DNA of 64,000 nt from Engraulis encrasicolus (GCF_034702125.1 NC_085873.1:53071876-53135875), one strand, 5' to 3'; positions 23,499 through 36,890 are shown, numbered from the stretch's first letter. Numbers and translations are program-made. Notes: generated from the sequence alone by a model not told the origin.

Positions 23499-23517
23499 TC
23501 TGTGTGTGTGTGTGTGT
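23401..23517. repeat. (GT)n microsatellite
   Basis: GTGC-started GT run with one TTCT interruption at about 23498. Confidence 0.93.
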
Positions 23518-26005
23518 TGACCAGACCCAGGGAGATAATCACGGTGTACTTGACCCCGTGCCTGTTAAGGATATCTGGATCGTGTTATTGCCTCCCATTA
23601 TGCGTACAGTGCAGCCGGAGAGATCTGGTCAATTACACTCTTTTCCAACTGGCTTGGATCAGACTTGGACCGAGGTCAACATCTTTATTTATTTAAAAAA
23701 AAAAAAACTAAATTTGAGTTGAGTGCCACTTTTCTCCCGAGTTCCAGCAAAAAGGAAATACCTGTCTTTAAATGTAATTTACCGGCTGTGTAACGTTACG
23801 TACAGTGAGTCTTACAACATGTAGGCTACGCGATTCCAGAGAGCCTCAGTCAAGTTCATTTGAGCACTCGCAGTCAAATGCCAATGTCACAGAGCAAAAA
23901 CATCACAACGGTTAGGAGTCACAACATTGGCAGGCCTCCATCTTGACATCTGGAATTTCTGCATTGACGCAGAGCAGGTTTTACCACCATGTATGCATTC
24001 CATGCTGTAATCTCTGCCGAGCAGAAACAGAACAGAACAGAACAGAACAGCTCCACGCAGCCAGCCAACTCCAGCCAACACCCTCTCTTCTCTTCTCTTC
24101 TACACCCTCTCGGGTCGACACTTTGACAGCTGCATAGTGCCACCTGGTGGCCGTTTGATGAACTTGTACATCTATTACTGTAAAACCTGGCAAAAACACA
24201 GCAGTATACGTTGCCACAATGTTTTTGCGTACATTTACATTTGTGGCAAATAAGCGCATTGTACAACAGCATTAAAAAATAGAACTAAAATGTGAAATTC
24301 TGTATTTTCATTTTTTCCCATGTTAGCATACTTCTATGGTAACAACCGCCCGTGTAAATGGACACTGGTTTTAGATGACACTTAGTCTCAGAAAACTGAA
24401 AAATGAACAGCTACACACTTTCAACATATTGAGTTGAGAGGTTGGGGGATTAACAACCAGAAAGTCCACAGTGAAGTTCATATGTCCTCCTTGTATGGTA
24501 TGCTGTGATGATAAACCTTAAACATCTTGAGCTGGAAAACACAAGACTTCAGGTCACAGCTGTTTCATCTCAGGATTCAATCCCCATGCATCTCTGCTCC
24601 AACAACAGCAGATTTGTGACATTTCGTGTGAATAAACAGGTGAGCGTGTAGCATTTGAATGGGCCAAGGGACCGCAGGAGGCTTCCTGGGTCAAATCTAA
24701 AATGTCTGTATCTGGCGTCGGCAGGCAGAGCGTAGGCTATCGTTTTAAAAGATCACCTGCCCGCCTTTGTCTAAGTTAAAAAAGTGCAGAATGAAAGCCA
24801 CTCTAGACGTGTTTAAATTAGCCCTCTCCCTGGCGAGGCCAAATCAAATAAAACACAAACGCTCAGAGTCCAAACAAGTTAAAAGAACGTCCTCGCGGGC
24901 TTTATCCACTAAAGCAATAGTAACCAGAACAACCTTCGCAAAGGCTAAAACGTCCCAGTGGCCCAACACTCAATAAAGATTTGGCTACTTAAGAAGGTCG
25001 AAACAGCAAGCCGGTTAGGCCCCTGACATGGGGCGCAGTCGGCCCGCTGCGGCTGCCATCACTCATATGGACCTAATGCAATTTCTCAAGCAGTTTTTCC
25101 TAGTGCCGGCGGAGTGATACGTTTAGGCTAATGTGCGTGTGATGCAAATGACACGGCCGGGGGAGCGATACGTCTTCATCACCCAGAGCAGGCCTGGCCC
25201 CACTCACTGTCTGGATGTCCCCCTATTCCCCTATACGTACGGTGGGCTACGACACCCTTACGACACCCATTCTACACCTTTGACTCAATTCCAAACAGCC
25301 AACAGCCTTGTTCAAAGAAAACTAAAGTCAGAGATGAGGTGGGGATCTTAGCCAGGTTGAACACCGCGAGGCCAGACTGCATTACAGCTTTATGACTTTG
25401 GAGACCTATTGATTTTTCAAAAGCATACGTTCTCAGACACAGCGAGCTCCTGGATTAGGACATGGAATAAGCTCCGTCTTCAAGTTGCTGTATTGCCACT
25501 GACAAGTAATTACTTTTCACCACAACCTCATTCTAGTCCTCTCAACACGAAATACTTTTGGTAAATGATCAAATTGACAAAGTATCCTGAAAAGCCCTCC
25601 TCTATTTTTTTCTTTGACTGTCTCACTAACCCTATTGACGACATTATTTAAGCTGACTAAAATTGTCTTCTTTTATACCTTTCATACATGTTTTTTTGTT
25701 GTTGTTTTTGTTTTACAGACTGCAGCTCTTTGATCAAGGACGGCTTGCATGGGGGCATCTTCCTCCGTACTCCACAGCTAAGGGTTAGTCAGTCCTGACG
25801 GCACGTCCTCCCGACTCTCCAGACCCTGTGTACTGTATTTATCGGGCTATTTGGCTAATTAAAACTTCTTTCATGCCAAATCATGACTCATTATCATTCA
25901 TATTTCATGCGGGAGAGAAGGCGGGCGGCAGGTGGTGTGCTCCGGAGCTTCTGGCCGCGCTGGCTGCCTGCTTGGGCTCTGTCAGCTCTCGGGCTCGTCA
26001 GCCGG
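23518..26005. other. Largest unique island of the left half; no gene seen
   Basis: About 2.5 kb of mostly non-repetitive sequence with small (CAGAA)n and (TCTTC)n patches at 24025-24100. No ORF over 75 codons and no exon-like segment. The 25835-25915 segment (GGCTATTTGGCTAATTAAAA, CATTCATATTTCATGC) is a plausible conserved noncoding element. Host regulatory sequence cannot be excluded. Confidence 0.45.
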
Positions 26006-26683
26006 GCGGAGAGGAGAGGAGAGGAGAGGAGAGGAGAGGAGAGGAGAGAGAGAGGAGAGGAGAGGAGAGGAGAGGAGAGGAGAGGAGAGGAGAGGAGAGG
26101 AGAGGAGAGGAGAGAAGAGGAGAGGAGAGGAGAGGAGAGGAGAGGAGAGGAGAGGAGAGGAGAGGAGAGGAGAGGAGAGGGAGAGGAGAGGAGAGGAGAG
26201 GAGAGGAGAGGAGAGGAGAGGAGAGGAGAGGAGAGGAGTGGAGAGGAGAGGAGGAGAGGAGAGGAGGAGGAGGAGAGGAGAGGAGAGGAGAGGAGAGGAG
26301 AGGAGAGAGAAGAGGAGAGGAGAGGAGAGGAGAGGAAGAGAGGAGGAGAGGAGGAGAGGGGGGGGGAGAGGAGAGGAGGGAGAGGAGAGGAGAGGAGAGG
26401 AGAGGAGAGGAGAGGAGAGGAGAGGAGAGGAGAGGAGGAGAGGAGAGGAGAGGAGAGGAGAGGAGAGGAGAGGAGAGGAGAGAGAGAGGAGAGGAGAGGA
26501 GAGGAGAGGAGAGGAGAGGAGAGGAGAGAGGAGAGGAGAGGAGAGGAGAGGAGAGGAGAGGAGGGGAGAGGAGAGGAGAGGAGAGGAGAGGAGGAGAGGA
26601 GAGGAGGGGAGAGGAGGAGAGGAGAGGAGAGGAGGGGAGAGGAGAGGAGAGTAGAGGAGAGGGGAGGGGAGGAGAGGAGAGGG
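26006..26683. repeat. (GGAGA)n tract, ~680 bp
   Basis: Purine-only GGAGA repeat with rare GGGGGG, GAGTGG and AGAAG interruptions. Arginine/glutamate and serine/leucine ORFs on either strand are artefacts. Confidence 0.96.
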
Positions 26684-26738
26684 ATCTGCATGTGAGTGAC
26701 GGACAGGCTTCAGGCGGACGGGGCCCTAATTAGGCGTG

Positions 26739-26756
26739 GGGGGGGGGGGGGGGGGG
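26739..26756. repeat. Poly(G) run
   Basis: About 18 consecutive G bases, followed by GGAGCGGAGCGGAGGGGAGG. Confidence 0.95.
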
Positions 26757-27953
26757 CGGAGCGGAGCGGAGGGGAGGGGAGGCAGGTAGGGGGTGACAGA
26801 TACGCAGACCCTCCCCGCCCTCCCCCCTCTATGGAGTATAATGTAACATTTTGAGATACACTTTCACAGAATCACACGATGGCAGCACGAGGTACAGAAG
26901 AAATGAAAGACAGTGGATACATTAACTAATTTCTATTTATGTTATTTTTCAGGGGTGAGAGATAGGGTGACATAAGGTAAAGTGGGCCGCTTTTTGGTAG
27001 ATCGCTTGGGAAAATAACAAAATACCATCTATGCACTTTTAATGTACATATATAATTAATAGCTACTATATTCCATCTTTTTGTGTTGGAATAATACTAT
27101 AAAACAATATTATTTAGACCCTATAAGTCTTTAAACTTTCGTTGTGACAACTTTTTTTGAATGGGCAGCTTCAGCCAAAGTGGGCCACCTTATCAGGTTA
27201 AGTGGGTTAGATATTTGATGATTTCAGAAAATGACAATTGATGAATACAAAAACTATAGTCGTTATTGGTAATATTTCTGTTGTTGTGTGTATGTATAAT
27301 GCCGATTAAATTATGAATTCTTATTAATATTGTTTGGTTATGTATGTTTCTCTACTGTCTCTTTTTAATGACACCATGCTTGCTTTAAAAACAGCACAGT
27401 TCAAAGTACTATTCCTCCTGGTGTTTGTTACTCTTGACCCGCTTTTGGGATGTTATTTATACTTTTACTATCACTCCATTATTGATGACAAAGTTTTTAG
27501 TTCACTCACATTATTCACAGTTTTGTCTGCCAGTCTTCTTGTCAACCCACATAAACACCTGGCTTTTCAAAGCAGCCCTCCGATCAAGACTTTTTGTTTA
27601 TTTGTTTTCATACATTTTTCAGTGAATATCGCGAATCCGTCGAACAAAGGGACAATTATGCGGGTTCTTGTAGTTCTAGCCACAACTTTTCCCTCATTCC
27701 TTTTGAAGTTGTTCCATTCACGAGCAGACACATTTTTATATTGTGTTTGTTTTCCCATTTTGACTGACAAGCTTTGTTTGGTGTTTGTCTACTTCTGCGA
27801 TAGAGCCTTGTACAGCTCCGATTAGGCGCACACATCAAAGTTCCCCTTTCACACCGCGTGGCACCGCGCACCGCGCAACGGCATCCCATGGCCTGCCGCT
27901 CCCCAAAGACCTGTCTGCTCTGACAAGCGCATTCCCTTTGCATGTGACAGAGA
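26757..27953. other. AT-rich island with AAGTGGGCC motifs, no gene recognised
   Basis: AAGTGGGCC occurs at about 26981 and 27179, with GTTAAGTGGGTTAG at about 27198. Such GTAAAGTGGGCC words occur in some fish DNA-transposon ends, but no matching inverted end was found. A 163-codon + strand ORF (27334-27825) has no recognisable domain. Confidence 0.35.
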
Positions 27954-29113
<1,160 letters not shown>

Positions 29114-29239
29114 AGCGCCACAGGTTCCTCTCCTACTCGACGGCCCTGAGCGTTAATGTTGTAGTCTTTGTTGCAGCCTGCCATGCCGACAGAGATAAAA
29201 CTTGATGAGGGCCTCTGCCAGCCGGCCTGCCAGCTAAGG

Positions 29240-29392
29240 GCCCCCTCTCTCTCTCTCTCTCCCTCTCTCTATCTCTTTCTCTCTCTCCATCTCTTTCTCT
29301 TTCTCCCTCTCTCTGTCTCTCTCTCCATCTCTTTCTCTCTCTCTCTCCATCTCTCTCTCTCTCTCTCTCTCCATCTCTCTCTCTCTCTCTCA
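29240..29392. repeat. (CT)n with CCATCTCTTT interruptions
   Basis: Pyrimidine tract. Flanking sequence on both sides is unique. Confidence 0.88.
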
Positions 29393-31263
29393 GCTAATCT
29401 GGTCATACCCCAATCCTCTTCCTCCGCTCGCAGGCTTCAACTCATGTCGCTAAATCCCCTCCATATCTCTCCTCCAGGCCTGGGGCGCTTGTGTCTGAAC
29501 AATGGCCTCTTACCAGCCCTTGGAGCTCAGCCCAAGACTCCACTCCACTCCACTCCACTCCAGTCGGCTCTCTTCACTAGCTGCAGGGGGAGAGAGGGGT
29601 GTGTGGTTGGGAGAGAGAATAAAACACACATTATAGATATTAATGAGAGAGCAAAGAGGCTCTGTGAATGGTAAATGTGCACAAACAGACAAAAAAAGAA
29701 GAGGCGTTTTGGTGGCCTCCTTTGTTGAGGGCGTGAATTGCGCGCTTTAGCACATTTATGCACCCTGACACCTCGCACAAACGCACAATGAGAGGCCTCC
29801 GCACCGACTATCAGATCTGCCTTTAAAAGGAAGTGTAATAAATGATGCACCCACGTTTTTATTTTATTTAAAAAGACATTGAGGGGGAACATTTCATTTA
29901 TATGTAATGCAAAGTGCCAAACTAAACCCGGACCAACCCAAGACGAAGTTGCGAGTTCCTACTATCCAAGTCATGTTATCATAAAATCCTTCACGCTTCC
30001 TTTTTAAACAAAACTTTTAAAAATCTTACTAAAAATAAGCAACAACTGTGACAAAAAAGACAGTCCTCACTTTCTTCCCGTCTCAGAGCGAGCGGAGAGG
30101 ACCGTGGTCCCGGGAATACTACTCTCAGTAGCATCACCAGCTCCTTCCTCTTCCCCTCTGTCATACCCAGTCCTCAAATCTCATTTGAATGTTAATTATT
30201 TTGGTCAGTTTATAAACTATGGATCAACCTTCGTGTCGTGTCATAGCTTTTTTTCCCCCTTTCTCTTCCTCTCTCTCTCTATGTCTCTCTTTGTCCCTGT
30301 GAACCCATAACACAAATCCCCATGAGGACACAAATCACCTTCTCCCAACTTGTCTTCTGTCTCCGTGTGCGTGTTTCATTATACAACAGATGACCTATCA
30401 GATATTCTCCTTCCTCTCCTCACGCGCTTTATTTCTTGTTGCCAGCCAGCCCGTCACAGAGGGAAGTTAAAAAGCACACAGCCTCTTTTCATCTGCGTTC
30501 TGCCATTGCCTTTCTGTCCTGTTTTCTCACAAAGATCACTAAGTTGCCAGTTGCGTTCCCTCTCTACTGCACCCTGTGGGGCCCTCGCAATGTCTTCAGA
30601 GCCAATGATTTCAATTTCTTTTATTGTTAACGTTTTATTTATTTATTTTTTCACTTAAAATAGCGTATTTTAAGAAAAAAAAACCTGCACAAACTGTGCA
30701 CAAAGTTACAGATATCAAGAGGCATTGTACGGAGAGCAAGCCTGAGTGTAAAATATCGAGCACAAATGGAAAAAAAACTTGGTACAATAAGGAGCACTAC
30801 CGTTCACATGGCAATCAGACTTGAACAGTTTAATTTATACAGAAATATTTGTAATATTAAAATTAGTTAAAATTGTATCGTTTTCCAATAAACTTCATAA
30901 TGCTCATGTTATCTGACAGTGTGAGCAACACACAAGACAAGAATTTTTTTTTTTTCGCTACAACAGGAAAGCATTAAGTATACTCCTGAAAATCTGAAAT
31001 CTCCACTGCGTGGCCACTGCAATACTGTGATGGGTGATGAGCAATAAATTGACTGAACATTTGAAAACTTCTGTTACATTACAGAAGCAAAAAAAATGCA
31101 CATTTTGGTCAGAATTGCAATATTTGCTGCAATCATTGCCAGACAGCTGCTACCCATTGTATCAAAATAGCAACTCTCCTCAGTCTTGAAGAACAAGAGA
31201 AAAGAGTGCCATTGAGTGTTTGGTATGAAAAGGCCCGATTCCAGCGCTGCTTACTGGGCCATG

Positions 31264-31268
<5 letters not shown>
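29393..31268. other. Unique stretch, no gene seen
   Basis: About 1.9 kb, AT-rich, with a (CCACT)n patch at 29540-29562 and poly(A) runs. The 30170-30240 segment (TTTGAATGTTAATTATTTTG) is a candidate conserved element. No coding evidence. Confidence 0.45.

Positions 31269-31321
<53 letters not shown>
31269..31321. repeat. (GA)n microsatellite
   Basis: Pure GA run of about 50 bp. Confidence 0.93.
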
Positions 31322-31326
<5 letters not shown>

Positions 31327-31538
31327 TAAACAAGTGAAATCGAAGGCTGCAGCCTTTGCTGAGAGGTCTAGAGAGACCCTCCCCATGCTCCTAATACCAT
31401 TATCTCTCCTTCCTGACGGCTGCAAGACGTAAACACTACAACAAGCTCCTCCTAAACACATTGTTCCTGATAATTGCAGGCAAGACTTTCAGATAAGTTC
31501 AACCCTACGTGACGCGGGATGTCAATAAAGGAGCCTGC

Positions 31539-31677
<139 letters not shown>

Positions 31678-31907
31678 GTATATGAGTGTTGAGAGAGCTG
31701 GCCGTTTTTGACACGGTGCCACAAACATTAGCTGCTTCTATTCAGCAGGCCTATGTATTTCTAAAGCATCAATCTAGGATGCTTTCATCACCGCATACTT
31801 AAAGATGACACGCAGGACTGGCGGCGCTGTGCCCTCTTTTGTCTTGGCTATGGGTATTGTCATACTCTGCAGCATTGTTGGCGATGTTTATGGAGATGGC
31901 TGTAGAG

Positions 31908-32202
31908 CAGTGTTTCTCAAACTTTTTCAGACCAAGGATCACTTTGTCCCCTCAGAATATGTTCAGGGTTAGGGTGAACTGAATTTGCTAATTTGACATC
32001 GCTAATTCTGATGCAGATCACTTGTTTTCTTATCCACATTCGCAAGCCTTATTGTAATGAAATGCTATGTCTAGCTTTGTAATAATGTTACAAATAAAGC
32101 TTACTCCTAGCTTGTCTTGATGAAATAGAAATCCCCTCGAGGACCACCTGAGCTCTGCCACGGACCACTGGTGGTCCCTGGACCACACTTTGAGAATCAC
32201 TG
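31908..32202. mobile_element. hAT-type MITE with near-perfect 8-bp TSD
   Basis: 295 bp. The ends CAGTGTTTCTCAAACT (left) and CAGTGATTCTCAAAGTG (right, reverse complement) form imperfect inverted repeats. The flanks CTGTAGAG (31900-31907) and CTGCAGAG (32203-32210) match at 7 of 8 positions. The right arm holds a GGACCACTGGTGGTCC palindrome at about 32162-32177. No transposase frame. Confidence 0.85.
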
Positions 32203-34452
32203 CTGCAGAGAGGGGGGAGAGGAGGAGGCTGCAGCGGCTGCTGCATGCCGCTCATCATTTGAAGGTATTTATTAAAATTCAGGCTAGCTATTTCACTTCC
32301 GTGCACAAGGGGGAAACCCTGAGAAGAAATAAAGAGCGAGAAAGAGCAGGCTGGTTAATCAAAAGTTAATTGTATTATTTTCATGCAGATGAGCGAGCTG
32401 AATGTAGCCAGGGTCCCTTCTCTCTGCAATTACTATGTGGGACCAAATGAGGGGCTGCAGAGCGCCAATGCTGTGGGACCATCAGCCGGTAAACAATCAG
32501 GCCAAGTTTAATTTGTGGTAAACAAAGTGAAGATACTCAGGGGGTCTTCCAAAGGAGAGAGTAAGGTTAAATTAAATTTGCAAATGTACAGATAGAAAGT
32601 GTTTTGTGTGCTACCTCGCTGCAATTATAGACAGACTCCTGATGAAGGAAAGGGGTCTGGCGGCGAGGGAGCGAGATCTGACACACGGGCTCGGAGGGCG
32701 AAGCTCTGCCAAGTGGCGCGCGCTGAAAGGGGATGTCTGCTCTGTTCTGCTTTGCTTTGCAGGCGCTGACTCCTTATACTTGCCCCCTAAATGAAGAAGG
32801 GAATTCAATATGGCAGCCTTCAAAGCTACGGCTGACATGAAATATTTCACGAGAGTCTACGACACATTTGCCAAAACAATATTGCCATACAGTATTTTCC
32901 ATATGCCTTTAAAAATATTGCCATATTTTCACATTAAATAGATACGAAAATACGCGTCTGCAGTATTCATTTTCTTTTTTTCTGTAAAAAATGGAAATAT
33001 ATTTTGTGTACAGTAAAAGTCTAGGGAATGAGAATCACAACTGTGAGTTATAATCTATACTTCATCTAAATTACATACTGTACACCTCAGGAGTGTTGCA
33101 GTAATTGTAAAGCACAATTTGCCATAACTAAATGCTATAATGCACGGCGTATTGTGAGCTCTGATTATAACTGCTGGCCCCCAAAGCACCATTCTATTAG
33201 GCTGGCTTTTGGTTATGATGCTAGAAGTGCTGCCAGTTCTCATGTTAGCCCCCTGCAGTTTTTAATTATGCCGTATGAGATACGTTTTTTTTTTTCTTCT
33301 TCTTCTTCCTGGAATAAGGACTGCTGAGGAATGCAGATGCCAAAACTAAACCCAACATCCAGCTAAGTGGTGCTGCCAAAATACACTTTAAAAGAGTGAA
33401 GTGTGAAATAAAAAAAATAAGAAAAAATGGCTCAAGGCTCCCATCATATGCTTGTATTTGTACAGTTATCATACAATTTATTTCAAGCATTTAACCCCTT
33501 TGTGCAGAGCGTGTTATAACCTTACTGTCACCAAAATTGTAATAGATATGTCTTAATTAGTTACTTATAATACTTATAGGTATACATTACTTACAAGTAA
33601 TGTCATAGTAATATTCTTATAATGTAGTTGAGTATTTTAAAAGGCCCGCCGGCGACCCCATCTGCAGTAAGAAGCTACGAACCAGAAAAAAAACTAAATA
33701 GGAATAAATTATCTGAGTTCCTGTCACTTCATAATCTGGTGTGATGGGGTCTTAGTTTATGCAGAGAATTGATGGTCACCGCACCGGAACAACTCAGATG
33801 GAGAAATGAAGCCTACTTAGTAAGGGGCAAGAGGAGCCAGCCAAACTCACCTGCTGCCATATCATGTTGTACTGTAGTGTAGTATAGTGTAGCCCTGAGC
33901 AGTGGGTAGAAGTACTGGTGCTTCTATTGTTCAACTGGAAAAAAAATAAAAATAATAAATAAATTAAAAACACAAGACATAGCGTTATTAACTGTTTATG
34001 TGTAGTTTATACAGTAACTCCGACAGAATCCCAATCCTTAGGAAGAGGCAGGAGAGTTGGGCAGTGGGGTCCATGTGCACCTTTGGCTTTTTTTGTGGCT
34101 CATGATTTTTTAAACATTTTATTTCTAGTGTCTATTTTCAGAATCTGACAGGTACCAAGCTGAAATAATGCCCCATGGGCTTCATGTTAACTTTTTAATG
34201 CACCTGACTGGAACCTGACAGGCTGAAACAATGAGTCATAACTTTTGAAGTAAGCTGCATACAGAGACAAAGTAAAACATTTCCTCATGCAATATTGTTT
34301 TTGGCACATCATTTAAACTACATATCTGGACATGAATGGCAATATAATGACCTGAAATATGAAGATATTTAACTATCTTTTCCTTCTTCTTTGCATCACC
34401 TCCCGTTAATGTCCAAGACTGGAACACAGAAGATTATAAAAATGACACAATG
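32203..34452. other. Unique AT-rich region, candidate conserved noncoding elements
   Basis: No gene seen. The 32345-32530 stretch contains GGTTAATCAAAAGTTAATTG, TGCAATTACTATGTGGGACC and GGCCAAGTTTAATTTGTGG. This dense TAAT-type homeobox-like content is typical of developmental enhancers, but conservation cannot be checked here. 33284-33310 is a T/CTT tract. 33520-33640 is AT-rich with short TTATAATA(C/T)TTATA(G/A)G repeats. Confidence 0.4.
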
Positions 34453-34605
34453 TGGCCCTGCCGTGGCCAACCGGTAGGGCACTCGCCTGACATGCGGCTG
34501 ACACGGGATCGATTCCCGGCCGGGTCCTTTGCCAACCCCTCCCCGGCTCTCCCGCAATTCGCTTCCTATCCACCTCTCACACTGTCCTATCAAATAAAGT
34601 AAAAA
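34453..34605 (+). mobile_element. tRNA-derived SINE
   Basis: The head (34453-34527) has a pol III A-box-like block TGGCCAACCGGTAGGGCAC and a B-box GGATCGATTCC (34506-34516; consensus GGTTCGANTCC) about 45 bp downstream. The head is followed by an unrelated C-rich body and a tail CCTATCAAATAAAGT with poly(A). This is the standard layout of fish tRNA-SINEs mobilised by LINE machinery. The B-box differs from consensus at one to two positions. A functional tRNA gene is excluded because the acceptor arms do not pair. Confidence 0.75.
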
Positions 34606-34713
34606 AAGAAGAACAAAAATCTTTAAAAAAACAAAAACAAAATGGTTAACCGTTATGAGCTCACTCTCCAGTGTCTGCGAGCTCTTCGTTCCCTTTACCA
34701 TCTCTCTCCATTT

Positions 34714-34808
34714 CTCTCTGTCTGCTCCTACATCTCTCTCTCTCCATTTCTCTCTGTCTGCTCCTCTACATCTCTCTCTCTCTCCATTTCTCTCTGTCTG
34801 CTCCTCTA

Positions 34809-34855
<47 letters not shown>

Positions 34856-34985
34856 TCCTCTACATCTCTCTCTCTCCATTTCTCTCTGTCTGCTCCTCTA
34901 CATCTCTCTCTCTCTCCATTTCTCTCTGTCTGCTCCTCTACATCTATCTCTCTCTCTCTCTCTGTGCCTGCTTGCTTCTCTCTCC
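34714..34985. repeat. Compound (CT)n minisatellite
   Basis: Four to five copies of a ~45-bp module CATTTCTCTCTGTCTGCTCC + TCTACATCTCTCTCTCTC, with a pure CT expansion at about 34811-34852. Confidence 0.88.
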
Positions 34986-35470
34986 CTCTGTGTGTGTAAG
35001 AGCCAGTTTTCCTTTTTGTCTTGTCATGCCGAAATTGTCCACTGGGTGGCACTTGTATTGTAATTGTGGTCACAGCGATATACAGTATACTGGATGAGGG
35101 ATCCCTTTGTTTATGTGGCAGGTGTTGCCTGACAGAGGGGAACACATATAGTTTTGACCGCTATGTTCATCCCCCCCCCCCGTCTCTCTCTCTCTATGCT
35201 CTCTCTGTCTCTGTCTCTGGCTCTTTCTCTGTCGCGCACACTCTCTCTCCTCTGTCTCACAATCTATTTCTCTCTCTCTTTCTGACTGATATAATTGCAT
35301 TAGCCTCATTCTATTAGTCATCAACGCATGAATGCGCATTTAGATAGCAATGCAATCTGGATGAAAATGCTGCATGACGGTTAGATTTCCTGTCAAACTT
35401 CAAAATTTCGGTCATGTTGCGTCAACGAGGTGACATGTCACATGTTGTCAAACTATCACGGGATGAATGT
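34986..35470. other. Unique stretch with CT-rich patch, no gene seen
   Basis: Poly(C) at 35170-35180 and a CTCTCTNT patch to 35285. Otherwise unique. Confidence 0.45.
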
Positions 35471-35764
35471 GAGTGCGTCTTAATACGCGACCTTGCCTCC
35501 TCCACTTGCGCTTGTCTCCTCGTCCGCCTCGTGGCCCCTCCTCCGTGGAGAAAACGATAAAGTTTCCCAGCTGTCAGCCTAGCTACAACAACTTTTGAGG
35601 GACTGTTTTTCATTCACCATCCCAATTGCAAAAGAGAAAAAGACTCTACAATTGAGCTTTTGCAAGATATTGAAATATAATGCTGTTGTCAGTGATGTCA
35701 TCATGACGAGAAGCAAGTGGAGGAGGCAAGTGGAGGAGGCAAGGTCGCATATTAAGACGCACTC
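35471..35764. mobile_element. MITE with ~38-bp inverted ends (GAGTGCGTCTTAATA)
   Basis: 294 bp. The left arm GAGTGCGTCTTAATACGCGA continues CCTTGCCTCCTCCACTTGC. The right arm ending at 35764 is its inverted copy with few mismatches. Flanks both carry TGT (35468-35470 and 35765-35767), a possible 3-bp duplication. No ORF. The superfamily is uncertain; a PIF/Harbinger relative would fit a 3-bp duplication but the sequence is not TTA/TAA. Confidence 0.65.
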
Positions 35765-36139
35765 TGTGACTGCAGTCAGATCTTGCAACCTCTGCAGTTG
35801 CTTATCCCCGTCAATGCTCATCTGGAGACCGCCTCCGAGGTCACGCTCCCATGAACTGGTTGGTCAACAATTCACTTACGTGTGTATATGCGCCTTGTCT
35901 CACACCCCTACATAAGTTTGCGCAGGTCCCCACTTCAGCTCCTCCTTACTGACTGTCCCCCCACTCCTCACAAGTGATGTGTTTGTAGATCAAACAGGTG
36001 CATATTTGTGGCCGACATTAAATGTGCTGTATTTAATACCACCCACATCGTGACAACAAGTTCTCGCTCACATGCCTTTTGCAACATCGATGCTGCAACA
36101 AACTCGTACGCGCCTATTTATAGGCCTACCTCACCCATG
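35765..36139. other. Unique stretch, no gene seen
   Basis: Non-repetitive sequence between two mobile elements. No supported ORF. Confidence 0.4.
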
Positions 36140-36325
36140 CGAAGGGGCAGCCAACTAAGGGCACTCCTAGGGAGCAGTGCGGTGGGGCGGTACCATGCTC
36201 AGGGTACCTCTGTTATGGAGGAGGATGGGGGAGAGCACTGATTAATTACTCCCCCCACCAACCTGGCAGGTCGGGAGTCACCTTTGGGCTACAAGTCTGA
36301 CACCCTAACGGCTTAATCATGACTT
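36140..36325 (-). mobile_element. Degenerate tRNA-headed SINE (reverse orientation)
   Basis: The sequence GGAGAGCACTGATTAATTAC..CCCCCCACCAACCTGGCAGG..TCGGGAGTCACCTTTGGGCT..ACAAGTCTGAC matches the reverse complement of a common fish SINE head, where CTTGTAACCCAAAGGTTGCC is followed by a B-box. About 10 bases appear to be missing between GGGAGTC and ACCTTTGGG, removing the B-box, so this copy should not be transcribed by pol III. The family call rests on memory of the consensus. Confidence 0.5.
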
Positions 36326-36890
36326 CCCCCTTACAAACAACCAATTGACCAAACAGTGGTTTTGTACTACCGTATGTCCTCACTCAAAGGGTTGACCTCA
36401 CAGGATTGACCGTATCTATTTGCACAAGTTTTTGAAAAAAAAAAAAAAACACATAGTATTTTCTTTTTAAACTCTTGCACAGTGATATGGTCTACCACAA
36501 AAACACTTTTAAAATATCTACAGGTTAGTTATATTTTACGTGTGATGGAGACATATCATGTCATTCCTCACAGAAGGGTTTGCTGTACGCTTTTTGCACA
36601 ATGTCAATAAACAAAATCAATCAATCAATGTTTACCCCTAAACAGTCTAAATTAACCATGCTCATTGTGACCCATTGTAATAATGTATTGCATTTATTCA
36701 GCAATACATTACCATGTACTGCATGTATTGCAACTTATTCAGCAAGTCTTTTGTATTGTGCTGCCACTAGATGACACTGTTACTCCATTCAACTTTGAGC
36801 TGTTGTTGGGACGTCAGGTGAATTGATTTTTGAGAGCTGAGCTGAACTGAGCATACTGGTTGAGGTTGCAACGAACCGACACCAGTCTTA
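36326..36890. other. Unique AT-rich stretch, no gene seen
   Basis: Poly(A) at 36435-36450 and a (AATC)n patch at about 36613-36628. No coding evidence. Confidence 0.45.

Noticed and set aside
25828..26733. Arginine/glutamate-rich and serine/leucine-rich ORFs of up to 301 codons
   Set aside because: Translations of the (GGAGA)n tract.
27334..27825. 163-codon + strand ORF
   Set aside because: Hydrophobic but with no recognisable family, no homologous motif, and lying in AT-rich DNA where such a length can occur by chance.
32088..32306. Minus-strand 72-codon ORF overlapping the hAT MITE
   Set aside because: Runs across the MITE boundary and its target duplication, so it cannot be an old gene.
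34453..34527. Functional tRNA gene
   Set aside because: Has A- and B-box-like blocks, but the acceptor and anticodon stems do not pair and it is followed by a SINE body and poly(A) tail.
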